Below, in pieces: positions 8,157 to 14,673 of a stretch of DNA of 47,277 nt. The translations under genes and the position numbers were made by a program. Source of the stretch: DASUWK01 sp036378435 (GTDB taxonomy: Bacteria; Chloroflexota; Dormibacteria; Dormibacterales; Dormibacteraceae); contig DASUWK010000005.1 in NCBI GenBank assembly GCA_036378435.1, forward strand, positions 1-47,277, in the 5' to 3' direction. The first letter of the stretch is position 1. Every line of letters begins with the position of its first letter. The notes beneath the pieces were generated by a model. That model ran no database searches, was not told the origin of the DNA, and worked only from the letters and a program-made list of their open reading frames with translations.

Positions 8157-9149
8157 ATGTCGATCATCCCGCCCACCGACGAGGGGCTGTCCTACGCCGC
8201 GGCCGGGGTCGACATCGACGCCTACAACCGCATGCTGGCGAAGGTCAGGCCGGCGATCGAGGCCACCTTCGGCCCCGAGGTGCAGGCCGGCGTCGGGCCT
8301 TTCTCGGGGCTGTACAAGGTTGCCGGCGGCACCCTGCTGGCCGCCTCGACCGACTCGGTCGGGACCAAGGTCAAGGTAGCGATCGCGGCCGGGCGCCACG
8401 ACGGCATCGGCCGCGACCTCGTCAACCACTGTGTCAACGACATCGCCACCGCGCGCGCGCGCCCGCTCTTCTTTCTCGACTACTTCGCCGGCGCGAGACT
8501 GGACGAGGCGGTGTTCACCGCCGTGGTCGAAGGGCTGACGGCGGCCTGCCGCGAGGCGGGCTGCGCGCTCCTGGGCGGCGAGACCGCGGAGATGCCGGGG
8601 CTCTACGCGCTCGGTGACTATGACCTCGCGGGCTTCATCGTGGGCACGGTGGCGGAGGGCGACGTGCCCGACCTCTCGCGCGTGCGCGCGGGCGATCTGC
8701 TGGTCGGCCTGCCTTCCAGCGGGCTGCACACCAACGGCTATTCGTTGGTGCGGAAGATCTTCGAGGACGTGCGACTCGACCACGTCTACCCGGAGCTGGG
8801 CCGGCCCCTGGGCGAGGTGCTGTTAGAGCCCCACCGGAGCTACCTCTCCGACCTCGGCCGGGTGGAATGGAAGGCCGCGGCGCACATCACCGGCGGCGGC
8901 CTGCTGGAGAACCCGCCCAGGGTCCTGCCTGAAGGGCTGGCGGCGCGCTTCGACCGCTCGCGGTGGGACGTGCCGCCGATCTTCGAGCTGATTCGGGAGC
9001 GGGGCCGGGTGGCCGACGACGAGATGCTGGGCACCTTCAACATGGGCCTCGGCATGGTCCTGGTCGTGGACCGCGACCGCGCTGCCGGCCTGCCTGTCGT
9101 GGGCGAGGTCGTCGAGCAGACGGGCGCCCAGCGCGTGCTCTTCACGTGA
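8157..9149 (+). CDS. purM: Phosphoribosylformylglycinamidine cyclo-ligase (AIR synthetase)
   Basis: PurM closes the imidazole ring, turning FGAM into AIR with ATP. The family hallmarks are YAAAGVDIDAYNRML near the N-terminus, STDSVGTKVKVAI (ATP loop), HCVNDIATARARPLFFLDY, GGETAEMPG and SGLHTNGYSLVRK, ending with HITGGGLLENPPRVLP and FNMGLGM. The ATG at 8157 gives 330 residues and the normal short N-terminus. An in-frame ATG at 8106 would add 17 residues (MVRQGPAGP...) that do not look like the family, but it is the start with a Shine-Dalgarno sequence, so the choice is uncertain. A palindrome doublet follows the stop. Confidence 0.95.
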   Translation: MSIIPPTDEGLSYAAAGVDIDAYNRMLAKVRPAIEATFGPEVQAGVGPFSGLYKVAGGTLLAASTDSVGTKVKVAIAAGRHDGIGRDLVNHCVNDIATARARPLFFLDYFAGARLDEAVFTAVVEGLTAACREAGCALLGGETAEMPGLYALGDYDLAGFIVGTVAEGDVPDLSRVRAGDLLVGLPSSGLHTNGYSLVRKIFEDVRLDHVYPELGRPLGEVLLEPHRSYLSDLGRVEWKAAAHITGGGLLENPPRVLPEGLAARFDRSRWDVPPIFELIRERGRVADDEMLGTFNMGLGMVLVVDRDRAAGLPVVGEVVEQTGAQRVLFT

Positions 9150-9154
9150 TTCGA

Positions 9155-9216
9155 CCATCCGCCGGCGGATGCGCCAGTTTTTGGTCTCGCACGCCGCCAT
9201 CCGCCGGCGGATGGCG
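9155..9216. repeat. Palindromic repeat doublet, 42-bp spacing, purM-purN junction
   Basis: Two perfect copies of the palindrome CATCCGCCGGCGGATG lie at 9156-9171 and 9198-9213. The second extends to a 22-bp perfect palindrome (9195-9216). The dyad centres are 42 bp apart, exactly as in the purS doublet. The 42-bp distance equals four turns of B-DNA. Together the two doublets give four copies of this unit in the window, all inside the purine operon. Confidence 0.88.
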
Positions 9217-9231
9217 CTCTGGGGCGGGGCG

Positions 9232-9795
9232 GTGAGGCTCGGCGTACTCGTCAGCGGTCGAGGCACCAACCTCCAGAACCTCATCGATCGCGACTTCGAG
9301 GTCGTCGCGGTGGCCACCAACCGGCCGTCCTGCGGTGGCGCGCAGGTCGCCCGCGACCACGGGATCCCGCTTGGCGAGTTCTCGCAGAAGTCGTATGCGG
9401 CCCGCGAGGAGCGCGACGCCGCGATGGGCGACTTCTTCGCCACGCACCGGACCGACCTGCTGGTCGCCGCGGGGTACGACCGCATCCACGACCTCCACCG
9501 CCGCTTCACGGTCATCAATGTCCATCCCTCGCTGCTGCCGGCTTTCGGCGGCGGCATGGACGCCGTGCGTCAGGCGCTCGACTACGGCGTGAAAGTCACC
9601 GGCGCCACCGTCCACCTCGTGACGGAGGCGGTCGACGCCGGACCGATCCTGGCCCAGGAGGCGGTCCCGGTGCTTCTCGGCGACACCGAAGAGTCGCTGC
9701 TCGAACGCATCCACCAGGCCGAATACCGCATCCTTCCGGAGGCCATCCGCATGCTGGAGCCACAACTTGCCGCGCGCGCTACTTTCGGTCAGTAA
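9232..9795 (+). CDS. purN: Phosphoribosylglycinamide formyltransferase (GART)
   Basis: PurN transfers a formyl group from 10-formyl-THF to GAR. The protein begins RLGVLVSGRGTNLQNLI, the family's opening strand and phosphate loop. The catalytic region INVHPSLLPAFGGGMDAV (His) and GATVHLVTEAVDAGPILAQ (Asp) follow at the usual places. The GTG at 9232 gives 187 residues and the family-like N-terminus. The ATG at 9211 is also in frame but lies inside the palindromic repeat, and reading from 9169 would make the repeat itself coding. The 3' end overlaps purH by 29 nt. Confidence 0.93.
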   Translation: MRLGVLVSGRGTNLQNLIDRDFEVVAVATNRPSCGGAQVARDHGIPLGEFSQKSYAAREERDAAMGDFFATHRTDLLVAAGYDRIHDLHRRFTVINVHPSLLPAFGGGMDAVRQALDYGVKVTGATVHLVTEAVDAGPILAQEAVPVLLGDTEESLLERIHQAEYRILPEAIRMLEPQLAARATFGQ

Positions 9796-11296
9796 CAAAG
9801 CTGGGCTGGCGGGCTTCGCCCGTGGGCTCCGACGCCTCGGCTTCGAGCTGTACTCCACGGGCGGGACGCTCCGCGTTCTCGAGGAGTCGGCTGTCGACGC
9901 CCGCTCGATCAGCGACCTGACCGGCTTCCCCGAGATCCTCGACGGACGGGTCAAGACGCTGCATCCGGCGGTGCACGCCGGGCTCCTTGCCCGCCGCGAC
10001 AACGCCGAGCACATGAGGACGTTGGAGCAGCACGGCCTGCAGACGATCGAGCTCGTCTGCGTGAGCCTCTACCCGTTCGAGGAGACTGCGGGCCGCCCCG
10101 GCTCCGCCTTCGACGAGGTCCTCGAGCAGATCGACATCGGCGGGCCCACGCTGCTGCGCGCGGCGGCCAAGAATCACGAGTCCGTCGTCGTGGTGGTGCG
10201 CCCGGAGCGCTACACGGAGATCCTGCAGGCGCTGTCGGAGGGCGGCGTCTCGCTGGCCCTGCGCCGGCGTTTGGCCGCGGAGGCGTACGCGCACACCGCC
10301 GCTTACGACTCCCAGATCGCAGCGTGGCTACGCCAGCAGGAAGGCGACGGCCTCTTCCCCGCGGAGATCAGCTTCCCCGGCTACCTGGCGCAGCCGCTGC
10401 GCTACGGCGAGAACCCGCACCAGAAGGGCGCCTTCTACCGCTCGGCGCGCGAGGGCGGCGGCCTGGGCGGGCTCCGGCAGCTGCAGGGCGCCGATCTGTC
10501 GTTCAACAACCTCCAGGACGCCGCCGCGGCTCTGGGTCTCGCGCAGGAGTTCGAGAAGCCCGCGGTCGCGATCATCAAGCACACCAATCCCTGCGGCCTC
10601 GCGGTCGGAGAGGACCTGGCCGAGGCCTACCAGAAGGCTTTCGAGTGCGACACCCAGTCCGCGTATGGCGGTGTCGTCGCCCTGAACCGTCCCCTGGACG
10701 CCGCCACCGCCGAGCTGATGGGGCCGATCTTCCTGGAGGTGGTCGCCGCGCCGGCGGTGCTGCCCGAGGCGGCCGAGATCCTCAGCGCGAAGACGCGCCT
10801 GCGCCTGCTCGAGGTGCCGGGCGCGGGTCGAGGGTTCCTCGACCTGGACATCCGCTCCGTGCCGGGCGGCCTGCTCGTGCAGACCTGGGACCGCGCGGGA
10901 TTCGACCGCGATTCCTACAGCGTCGCGACCTCAGCGGAGCCGACGCCTGAGCAGTGGGAGGAGCTGCGCATCGCGTGGCTGACCGCCAAGCACGTCAAGT
11001 CCAACGCGATCGTGCTGGTCGCCGGAGGCGCGGCAGTCGGCGTCGGCGCCGGCCAGATGAGCAGGGTCGACGCGGTCCGCCTGGCGGTCGAGCGCGCGGG
11101 CGATCGAGCCGGCGGCACCGTGCTTGCCTCGGACGCCTTCTTCCCCTTCCCGGACGGCGTCGAGGCCGCCATCAAGGCCGGGGTCACCGCGATCATCCAG
11201 CCCGGCGGGTCGATGCGCGACCAGGAGGTCATCGCGGTCGCCGACGCCGTCGGCGTGCCGATGGTCATGACCGGGATGCGCCACTTCAAGCACTAG
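9767..11296 (+). CDS. purH: Bifunctional AICAR formyltransferase / IMP cyclohydrolase
   Basis: PurH carries out the last two steps to IMP. The N-terminal IMP cyclohydrolase (MGS-like) domain covers about residues 1-195, with LLSVSNKAGL, the STGGTLRVL loop and DGRVKTLHPAVHAGLLARR. The C-terminal transformylase covers about 200-509, with RYGENPHQKGAFYR, the catalytic Lys271-His272 in IIKHTNPCGLAVG, SDAFFPFPDGVEAAIKAG and the terminal GMRHFKH. At 509 residues it has the normal length. The TTG start at 9767 lies 29 nt inside purN, and the usual family opening (RALLSVSNK) supports it. It is the last purine gene. Confidence 0.96.
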   Translation: MPRALLSVSNKAGLAGFARGLRRLGFELYSTGGTLRVLEESAVDARSISDLTGFPEILDGRVKTLHPAVHAGLLARRDNAEHMRTLEQHGLQTIELVCVSLYPFEETAGRPGSAFDEVLEQIDIGGPTLLRAAAKNHESVVVVVRPERYTEILQALSEGGVSLALRRRLAAEAYAHTAAYDSQIAAWLRQQEGDGLFPAEISFPGYLAQPLRYGENPHQKGAFYRSAREGGGLGGLRQLQGADLSFNNLQDAAAALGLAQEFEKPAVAIIKHTNPCGLAVGEDLAEAYQKAFECDTQSAYGGVVALNRPLDAATAELMGPIFLEVVAAPAVLPEAAEILSAKTRLRLLEVPGAGRGFLDLDIRSVPGGLLVQTWDRAGFDRDSYSVATSAEPTPEQWEELRIAWLTAKHVKSNAIVLVAGGAAVGVGAGQMSRVDAVRLAVERAGDRAGGTVLASDAFFPFPDGVEAAIKAGVTAIIQPGGSMRDQEVIAVADAVGVPMVMTGMRHFKH

Positions 11297-11317
11297 GCCC
11301 CGCCAGGGTGGGTTCCG

Positions 11318-11323
11318 TAACGT
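11318..11323 (+). promoter_or_regulatory. -10-like TAACGT, leaderless start of the EncFtn gene
   Basis: TAACGT ends 7 nt before the ATG at 11331, and no Shine-Dalgarno sequence is present. That distance would place the transcription start at or next to the A of the ATG. No clear -35 box is seen. The same arrangement recurs elsewhere in the window. Confidence 0.4.
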
Positions 11324-11330
11324 CGGGACT

Positions 11331-11642
11331 ATGCCCACCGAGCAGTACCACGAGCCACCCGGCGAGCTCTCGCCGGAGAACCGCACCTTCGCCCGCATCC
11401 TGACTTCGCTGACGGAGGAAGCCGAGGCGATCGGCTGGTACGAGCAGCGCCTGGCCGTCGAAACCGACGCTGCCGCCAAGGCGATCATGCGCAACGCCCA
11501 GCAGGAGGAGTTCAAGCACTTCGGCATGGACTTGGAGTTCTTGCTTCGCCGCCAACCCCGGTGGCGCCAGATCCTGCGCGAAATTTTGTTTACAGATGGC
11601 GACATCGTCGCCGAGGGTGAGGAGGCGGAGGAGGACAGGTAA
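11331..11642 (+). CDS. Encapsulated-ferritin (EncFtn)-like protein
   Basis: This 103-residue, two-helix protein matches the EncFtn family, whose members oxidise Fe(II) and are normally packed in encapsulin shells. Alignment from memory with the Rhodospirillum rubrum protein puts the ferroxidase ligands at Glu30, Glu60 and His63, the second-shell Trp36-Tyr37, and the entry-site acids Glu29 and Glu32. All are kept. The segment WRQILREILFTDGDI after helix 2 also matches the family. The C-terminus is acidic (EGEEAEEDR) with no recognisable encapsulin-targeting peptide, and neither neighbour (purH, cpaB) is a shell gene. It may work free, or dock to a shell encoded elsewhere. Confidence 0.82.
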   Translation: MPTEQYHEPPGELSPENRTFARILTSLTEEAEAIGWYEQRLAVETDAAAKAIMRNAQQEEFKHFGMDLEFLLRRQPRWRQILREILFTDGDIVAEGEEAEEDR

Positions 11643-11685
11643 CAGTTCGCCGTGCCGGCGGATGTCCCCGGAATGTCGGCGCGGC

Positions 11686-11691
11686 TTGACA
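11686..11691 (+). promoter_or_regulatory. -35-like TTGACA upstream of the Tad cluster
   Basis: A consensus TTGACA lies in the 110-nt gap between the EncFtn gene and cpaB, 61 nt before the cpaB ATG. No good -10 is seen 17-19 nt downstream (GGTTTC). A small GC hairpin lies at 11648-11660 without a T-tract. A promoter here is plausible because the gap separates unrelated genes, but the sequence support is partial. Confidence 0.3.
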
Positions 11692-11752
11692 TCACTCCAG
11701 CGCCACGAGGTTTCCAGGCACCCGCAAAACATGCAGACTATCGACCCTAGTT

Positions 11753-12565
11753 ATGCAAGCAGCACCCGCACGCCCACCCGCAGTGTCCGCTTCCGGCCGC
11801 CGTCTTTCACTCGTCCTCGGCATCCTTCTCGCAGTCGTCGCTTTCCTCGGGGTGGTCGGCGTGATCATCCTGAACACGACCCAGAACAACAGCGGCTCGG
11901 TCCAGGTGGTCGTGACCACGCGGGACGTTGCAGCTCGCGAGACGTTCTCGACGGACATGCTGACGACCATGTCGGTGCCGCAGTCAGGCGTTCAGCCCCA
12001 GGCCTCGTTCCACGTTGGGGACATCGTCGGGAAGTCCGCTGCGATCGCGATTCCGAAGGGTCAGCAGGTGACCTCCAACATGCTCTTCGCCAACAACGGC
12101 ATCCAGACCGCGGTCAGCGCCTACCTGCCGATTCCGAAGGGGTGGGTCGCGCGCGCGATCCCGACGAGCGAGCTCCAGGGTGTCGCGGGCTACATCCAGG
12201 CGGGCGACTACATCAACGTGATCGCGAACGTCAACCAGCAGACGTTCAACACGACGAGTCGCCCGACCAACAAGAGCCTGAACATCTCGAAGACCGCCTT
12301 CACCAACGTGCGGGTCATCGCGGTCGGCCCGGCCGGCCACGCGTCCGGCAACGGTGTGACGTCGACGCTGACGATCATCCTCACCGAGTGCGATGCCGAG
12401 TACTTCGACTGGATGCTCAACGGCCTCAAGCTGACGTACACGGTCCTGTCCTACAAGGACTACGGGCCCGCGCCGACGCAGCCTGTTGCGAGCTGCCCCC
12501 CGACCACCTCCACCGGTATCGGGCCGGACCAGGTCGACGCGCGGTTCGGGTTCACGAAGGTCTAA
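11753..12565 (+). CDS. cpaB: Flp pilus assembly protein CpaB (RcpC-like), SAF domain
   Basis: CpaB is a membrane-anchored, outward-facing assembly factor of Tad/Flp pili. The 270-residue protein has a short cytoplasmic N-terminus and one membrane helix at about residues 17-40 (LSLVLGILLAVVAFLGVVGVII). A SAF domain follows at about 50-112 (VVVTTRDVAARETFSTDML), then an RcpC/CpaB-type C-terminal part. In diderm Tad systems CpaB works beside the secretin; no secretin gene is present here. It opens the Tad cluster and is followed by a strong AAGGAGG for the next gene. Confidence 0.88.
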   Translation: MQAAPARPPAVSASGRRLSLVLGILLAVVAFLGVVGVIILNTTQNNSGSVQVVVTTRDVAARETFSTDMLTTMSVPQSGVQPQASFHVGDIVGKSAAIAIPKGQQVTSNMLFANNGIQTAVSAYLPIPKGWVARAIPTSELQGVAGYIQAGDYINVIANVNQQTFNTTSRPTNKSLNISKTAFTNVRVIAVGPAGHASGNGVTSTLTIILTECDAEYFDWMLNGLKLTYTVLSYKDYGPAPTQPVASCPPTTSTGIGPDQVDARFGFTKV

Positions 12566-12587
12566 GGAGGACCACGGAACGGTCTCC
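12564..12587 (+). promoter_or_regulatory. Hairpin that buries the Shine-Dalgarno of the cNMP-TadZ gene
   Basis: AAGGAGG at 12564-12570 is the only strong ribosome-binding site before the ATG at 12590, but it is 19 nt away. GGAGGACC (12566-12573) can pair with GGTCTCC (12581-12587) across a 7-nt loop with one bulged G. This places the ribosome-binding site in the stem. Folding would either block initiation or, if the ribosome stands by, shorten the distance to the start. This is an inference from sequence only. Confidence 0.4.
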
Positions 12588-12589
12588 TC

Positions 12590-13879
12590 ATGGCCGTCAT
12601 GGACCAGCGTTCGCAGAGTGGTCGAGCCGTAACCGGTAGCGGCCAGCGGTTCCCGCGCCCGACGGTGTCCGAATGGGCCCGCCGGTTGGAGCTGCTGGAG
12701 CAAGCCCCCGTGTTCCACACGCTCCCTGAGGGGCGGCTGCGGCTGCTTGCGCGCCGGATGCGGCCGGTGAGCGCCGAGGCCGGCGAGCTGCTGCTTGCGC
12801 AGGGCGAGGTCGGGGACTCGATGCTGATCGTGTCGAGCGGCCGCTGCGCGCTGAACTTGCACGAGGAGGGTGAGCCCGAGGTGCGGGTGGCGACGCTGCT
12901 GCCCGGTGACTTCTTCGGCCTCAGCTGGCTGCGCGACATGGCCCACCCGGCGTCGTTGGTCGCGCTCGAGAGCACCGAGCTCTACGCCATCGACAAGCCG
13001 AGCTTGCTGACGGCGCTGCGCAGCGAGCCTGAGGCCCTGGAGGAGCTCGGGCGGACGGGCGAGCAGCGCGAGCTGAGCATCGCGCGGCTGGCGGCCGTGG
13101 CCGCGCGATCGCTGCGCACAGAGCAGGGCATGATCGTCTCGGTCTACTCGGCCAAGGGCGGTACCGGCCGGACCACCGTCGCCGTGAACCTCGCCGCCGG
13201 CCTGGCCAAAGTGCACCCGGGTGAGGTCCTGCTGGTGGACCTCTCGGTTCCCTATGGGACCTCCGCGCTGATGCTGAACCTCGTGCCGCAGGGCAGCCTG
13301 GCGCGCATCTCGCGAAGCGGGCGCGACTTCGAGGAGGGCCTGCTCGGCTCGATTCTGTACCACGGCAGCGGCGTCATGGTGCTGCCGGGCGTGCTGTCAG
13401 CAGAGGAGACCGACCACCTCGAGCCGGGCATCGTCAGCCGCGCGCTCGACGCCCTCCGGCGCAGCTTCCGGCACGTGATCGTCGACCTGCCTGTGGCGCT
13501 CGGCGAGCTCACGCTGAACGCGCTGGACGTATCGGATCGCGTCCTGGTCCTCGTCACGCCGGAGATCACTGCGCTGACCGGCACGACAGAGTTCCTTGGT
13601 GTGCTGCGCGACGCCATCGGCCTCCCGGACAGCTCCGTGACGGTGGCGCTGAACAACCGCTCGACCCGCCCGGCGATGAGTCGCGCGGCCGTCCAGCGGG
13701 CGATCGAGCGCACTATCGACGTCGAGATCCGCAACGACGAGGGCCGGCCTGACCTGGCCGCCCTCCACGGCTCGCTGCTGGTCGACGACCGCCAGAGCCA
13801 GATTCGGCTCGCGATCGACGAGCTCGTGAAGCGCTACCAGTCGACGGCGCGAACCGGCGAGGAGGCAGCTGCGCGGTGA
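12590..13879 (+). CDS. CpaE/TadZ-like pilus ATPase with an N-terminal cyclic-nucleotide-binding-fold domain
   Basis: This 429-residue fusion has a CRP-like cNMP-binding fold at about residues 36-150. A MinD/ParA-type ATPase follows at about 183-420. TadZ/CpaE proteins place Tad machines at the cell pole and usually carry a receiver-like N-domain, so the cNMP fold is a replacement. The ATPase has a deviant Walker A with signature Lys189 (SAKGGTGRTT, with Arg194 where Lys is usual), DLSVPYG and VIVDLPVAL. In the phosphate cassette the usual Glu is Leu111 and the usual Arg is replaced around Pro120 (FFGLSWL...HPASLVA), so ordinary cAMP binding is doubtful. Its TGA overlaps the next gene. Confidence 0.85.
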   Translation: MAVMDQRSQSGRAVTGSGQRFPRPTVSEWARRLELLEQAPVFHTLPEGRLRLLARRMRPVSAEAGELLLAQGEVGDSMLIVSSGRCALNLHEEGEPEVRVATLLPGDFFGLSWLRDMAHPASLVALESTELYAIDKPSLLTALRSEPEALEELGRTGEQRELSIARLAAVAARSLRTEQGMIVSVYSAKGGTGRTTVAVNLAAGLAKVHPGEVLLVDLSVPYGTSALMLNLVPQGSLARISRSGRDFEEGLLGSILYHGSGVMVLPGVLSAEETDHLEPGIVSRALDALRRSFRHVIVDLPVALGELTLNALDVSDRVLVLVTPEITALTGTTEFLGVLRDAIGLPDSSVTVALNNRSTRPAMSRAAVQRAIERTIDVEIRNDEGRPDLAALHGSLLVDDRQSQIRLAIDELVKRYQSTARTGEEAAAR

Positions 13880-14673
13880 AGACCTTTTCCCGCATCCGCC
13901 ACGAGCGCTACCAGGCACAGCTGCGGCGCCGAATCCAGGACGTCCTCGAGCAGGGCGGCGAGCCCGTCGAGCTCGACCCGGTCAAGGACGAAGAGGAGAT
14001 CGCGCTGCTCTCCCGCATGACCCGCAAGCTCAAGCTGGACTCGCCTGAGCACCGCCGCCTGGTCAAGGCCTGCGAGGACGGAGGCACGATTGAAGCCGCG
14101 ATGGACGCGTTGGGTTCGCCCGATCCGGCCATCCGGCGCAGAGGCGCGCTCATCTGTGGCGCCCTGCAGCTCGAGAGGGCGCTGCCCTGGATCGAGCTCT
14201 TGATTGTCGACCGCAACTTCGCCGTGCGCCTGGCGGCGTCGGGCGCCGCGGGGCGGATCGGCGGCCTGCGCGCATCGGACGCTCTGCTGCGCGCGGTTCA
14301 CGCTCGGCGCCTGCCCCAGGCTCGCGCCGCCGTCGAGCTGAGCCGGGCCGCGCCCGATCTCTACGTCGAGGAGCACATCCGCGACAGCGCCCACTCGGGG
14401 GCGGGCCCGGTGCTCGCGATGGCGGCCGGGCTGCGACGGCGTCGCAGCTCGCTCGAGCCGCTGCTGGACGGTCTCCAGGCCGCCAAGCGCCGCGAACGCT
14501 CGCTGCGCTGCCGCGCCCTGGGCAAGCTGCGGGACCCGGCCGCCGCGCCGACCCTCTTGCGGATGGCGCGCCACGACACCAGTCCCCAGGTGCGGCAGTC
14601 CGCGCTGCGGGCTTTGCGCGACCTGCGCGTTGAGGTACCAGAGTCGAACCCGATGGAGGCGATGGCGAGATGA
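13876..14673 (+). CDS. HEAT-repeat protein of the Tad cluster
   Basis: This 265-residue protein has a basic N-terminus followed by helical HEAT-like units. Examples are AAMDALGSPDPAIRRRGALICGAL (about residues 73-96), WIELLIVDRNFAVRLAASGAAGRIGG (about 105-130) and PTLLRMARHDTSPQVRQSALRALRDL (about 226-251). HEAT arrays act as protein-docking scaffolds. No signal peptide or membrane segment is seen, so it is cytoplasmic. It sits between the TadZ-like and CpaF ATPases with GTGA and ATGA overlaps on either side, which suggests a partner in the same complex. I do not know a named Tad component of this kind. Confidence 0.75.
   Translation: MKTFSRIRHERYQAQLRRRIQDVLEQGGEPVELDPVKDEEEIALLSRMTRKLKLDSPEHRRLVKACEDGGTIEAAMDALGSPDPAIRRRGALICGALQLERALPWIELLIVDRNFAVRLAASGAAGRIGGLRASDALLRAVHARRLPQARAAVELSRAAPDLYVEEHIRDSAHSGAGPVLAMAAGLRRRRSSLEPLLDGLQAAKRRERSLRCRALGKLRDPAAAPTLLRMARHDTSPQVRQSALRALRDLRVEVPESNPMEAMAR

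Noticed and set aside
6164..8176. A 670-codon open frame on the minus strand across purL-purF-purM
   Set aside because: It is antisense to genes with full family motifs, and its translation is low-complexity Arg/Ala/His/Asp-rich, as expected from third-position G/C bias.
3538..9216. The CATCCGCCGGCGGATG copies as a CRISPR array
   Set aside because: Only two copies per site, palindromic units of 16 bp with 26-bp spacers, no cas genes; they fit REP-type doublets better.
3538..9216. The purine-operon palindromes as PurR operators
   Set aside because: They lie inside or at the end of genes far from the promoter and do not match known PurR boxes; no regulator gene is nearby.
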